6,858 nt of DNA from JAZBPO01 sp036351675 (lineage in GTDB: Bacteria > Pseudomonadota > Gammaproteobacteria > Pseudomonadales > Azotimanducaceae), in NCBI GenBank assembly GCA_036351675.1, contig JAZBPO010000370.1, positions 1-6,858 on the forward strand, written 5' to 3'. Below, piece after piece: positions 5,879-6,858 of the stretch (position 1 is its first letter; every line of letters starts with the position of its first letter). Position numbers and translations under genes: made by a program. The notes below the pieces were generated by a model that made no database searches, had not been told where the DNA came from, and saw only the letters and a list, made by a program, of their open reading frames with translations.

Positions 5879-6858
5879 ATGCTGCTCTGCATCGCGGACC
5901 TGATCGCCTTCGCGGGCCTGCTCGCTGCAGTCGTCGTCCTGCCGGCGGTGTGGGCGAAGCTGCTGGCGGGTTCGCTGCTCGGCCTGTCGATCGCTCGCCT
6001 GTTCGTGATCGGCCACGACGCCTGTCATCAGGCGTTCTTCACCGACCGAAGCAGGAATCGCTGGATCGGTCGCCTCGTCTTCCTCCCCTCGCTGACCAAC
6101 TACAGCCTGTGGGAAGTCGGTCACAACCTCGGACACCACGGCTACACGAATCTGCGTGGCTACGACTACGTCTGGACGCCGCGAACGAAGGCGGAGTACG
6201 ACGCCATGCCACCGTGGCGGCGCGCACTCGAGCGCTTCTATCGTTCCGGTTTCGGGCTGGGCGCCTACTACGCCGTCGAGCTGTGGTGGAAGACGCTGCT
6301 GTTCCCGAGCGCACAGCAACGCGCGAGGGCCGGGGCATCCTTCGGACTCGACAGCTGGCTCGTGGGCGCCTTCGCTGCCGCCTGGCTCGGTGGTCTCCTC
6401 GCCGCGGCGCTGCTCACCGGCCAGTCTCCTGCCCTGCTGGTCCTGTGCGGATTCCTGCTGCCCTTCGCATTGTGGAACCTGACGATGGGCGCGGTGATCT
6501 ACTTCCATCACACGCACCCGGACGTGGCCTGGTTCGACGACATCGATCTGTGGGCAGCGCAACGCGACGGGACGTCAGGGACGGTACTCATCACCTTCCC
6601 GAGCCGCCTCGGGATGCTCCTGAACAACATCATGCAGCACCCCGTTCATCATCTCGACGTGCGCATTCCGCTCTACAACCTCGGCGCAGCGCAGGCGGAG
6701 CTGAACGCCCGGACCACGCGGATCGTGACGCAGCCCTTCGGACCCACCCACGTGCTCGAAACGCTCCGCCGCTGCAAGCTCTACGACTACGAGGCGCGCC
6801 GCTGGACGGATTTCGACGGTGTGTCCACGACGCCCGCGCTGGCGGAACGGACGGAAGC
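5879..6858 (+). CDS. Membrane fatty-acid desaturase, 3' end beyond the window
   Basis: Integral-membrane di-iron enzyme that introduces a double bond into an acyl chain using oxygen and electrons from ferredoxin or a reductase. Numbered from the ATG at 5879, the iron-binding histidine boxes are H-D-A-C-H (46-50), H-N-L-G-H-H (82-87) and H-P-V-H-H (254-258), with a further conserved-looking F-H-H-T-H-P (209-214). The context L-D-V-R-I-P-L-Y-N-L after the last box resembles acyl-lipid omega-6/delta-12-like desaturases. Hydrophobic stretches lie at about 1-23, 27-44, 159-180 and 184-208. About 327 codons are present without a stop, so little is missing at the C-terminus. The ATG at 5879 is the first in-frame ATG but has no ribosome binding site and would start directly in a membrane helix. 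Codons from 5813 on look coding (S-D-P-R-V-A-L-R-N-S-V-R-H-L-R-R), so the real start is probably at 5810 (ATC). A GTG at 5696 is less likely. Regiospecificity is not determined. Confidence 0.9.
   Translation, partial: MLLCIADLIAFAGLLAAVVVLPAVWAKLLAGSLLGLSIARLFVIGHDACHQAFFTDRSRNRWIGRLVFLPSLTNYSLWEVGHNLGHHGYTNLRGYDYVWTPRTKAEYDAMPPWRRALERFYRSGFGLGAYYAVELWWKTLLFPSAQQRARAGASFGLDSWLVGAFAAAWLGGLLAAALLTGQSPALLVLCGFLLPFALWNLTMGAVIYFHHTHPDVAWFDDIDLWAAQRDGTSGTVLITFPSRLGMLLNNIMQHPVHHLDVRIPLYNLGAAQAELNARTTRIVTQPFGPTHVLETLRRCKLYDYEARRWTDFDGVSTTPALAERTE

Overview
The window reads as chromosomal DNA from a GC-rich (roughly 70% by eye), aerobic Gram-negative bacterium, most likely a gammaproteobacterium. The evidence is a Tat-exported high-potential iron-sulfur protein (HiPIP), a full-length Ada protein with E. 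coli-like residue spacing, a NatAB-type ABC exporter and a three-histidine-box membrane desaturase. Codons end strongly in G or C. That bias creates long antisense shadow frames, including open stretches of 465 and 550 codons, which I rejected. I see no insertion sequence, phage gene, tRNA, rRNA or CRISPR array.

Layout from left to right. (1) Positions 1-258 are mostly non-coding. They hold the promoter of the HiPIP gene, a 13-bp palindrome just upstream of it, and possibly the first codons of a leftward gene that runs off the left edge. (2) The HiPIP gene (259-579, +) is a single-gene unit closed by a strong GC hairpin. (3) ada (634-1686, -) converges on it. (4) A 173-bp divergent region (1687-1859) contains an 8-bp-arm dyad. 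(5) A four-gene rightward operon spans 1860-5695: an exported alpha/beta-hydrolase of the TAP/S33 peptidase type, a NatA-like ATPase, a NatB-like ABC-2 permease and a small YdeI/DUF1905 protein. The first two junctions are identical 4-base GTGA overlaps and the third is a 4-base gap, so the genes should be translationally coupled. (6) After about 115 non-coding bases comes a membrane fatty-acid desaturase cut off at the right edge. Its start is ambiguous, because the best ribosome binding site points at an ATC codon.

How the genes may work together. HiPIP is a periplasmic electron carrier and stands alone. Ada repairs alkylated DNA and regulates the adaptive response. The operon joins a secreted peptidase-like hydrolase with an export pump, which would suit processing or removal of a peptide-like or lipophilic substrate outside the cytoplasm; the substrate cannot be read from sequence. 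The desaturase would adjust membrane lipid unsaturation. No single clearly unprecedented system is visible. The points most worth checking are the possible AUC start of the desaturase, the coupled hydrolase-exporter operon, and the control region shared by ada and that operon.
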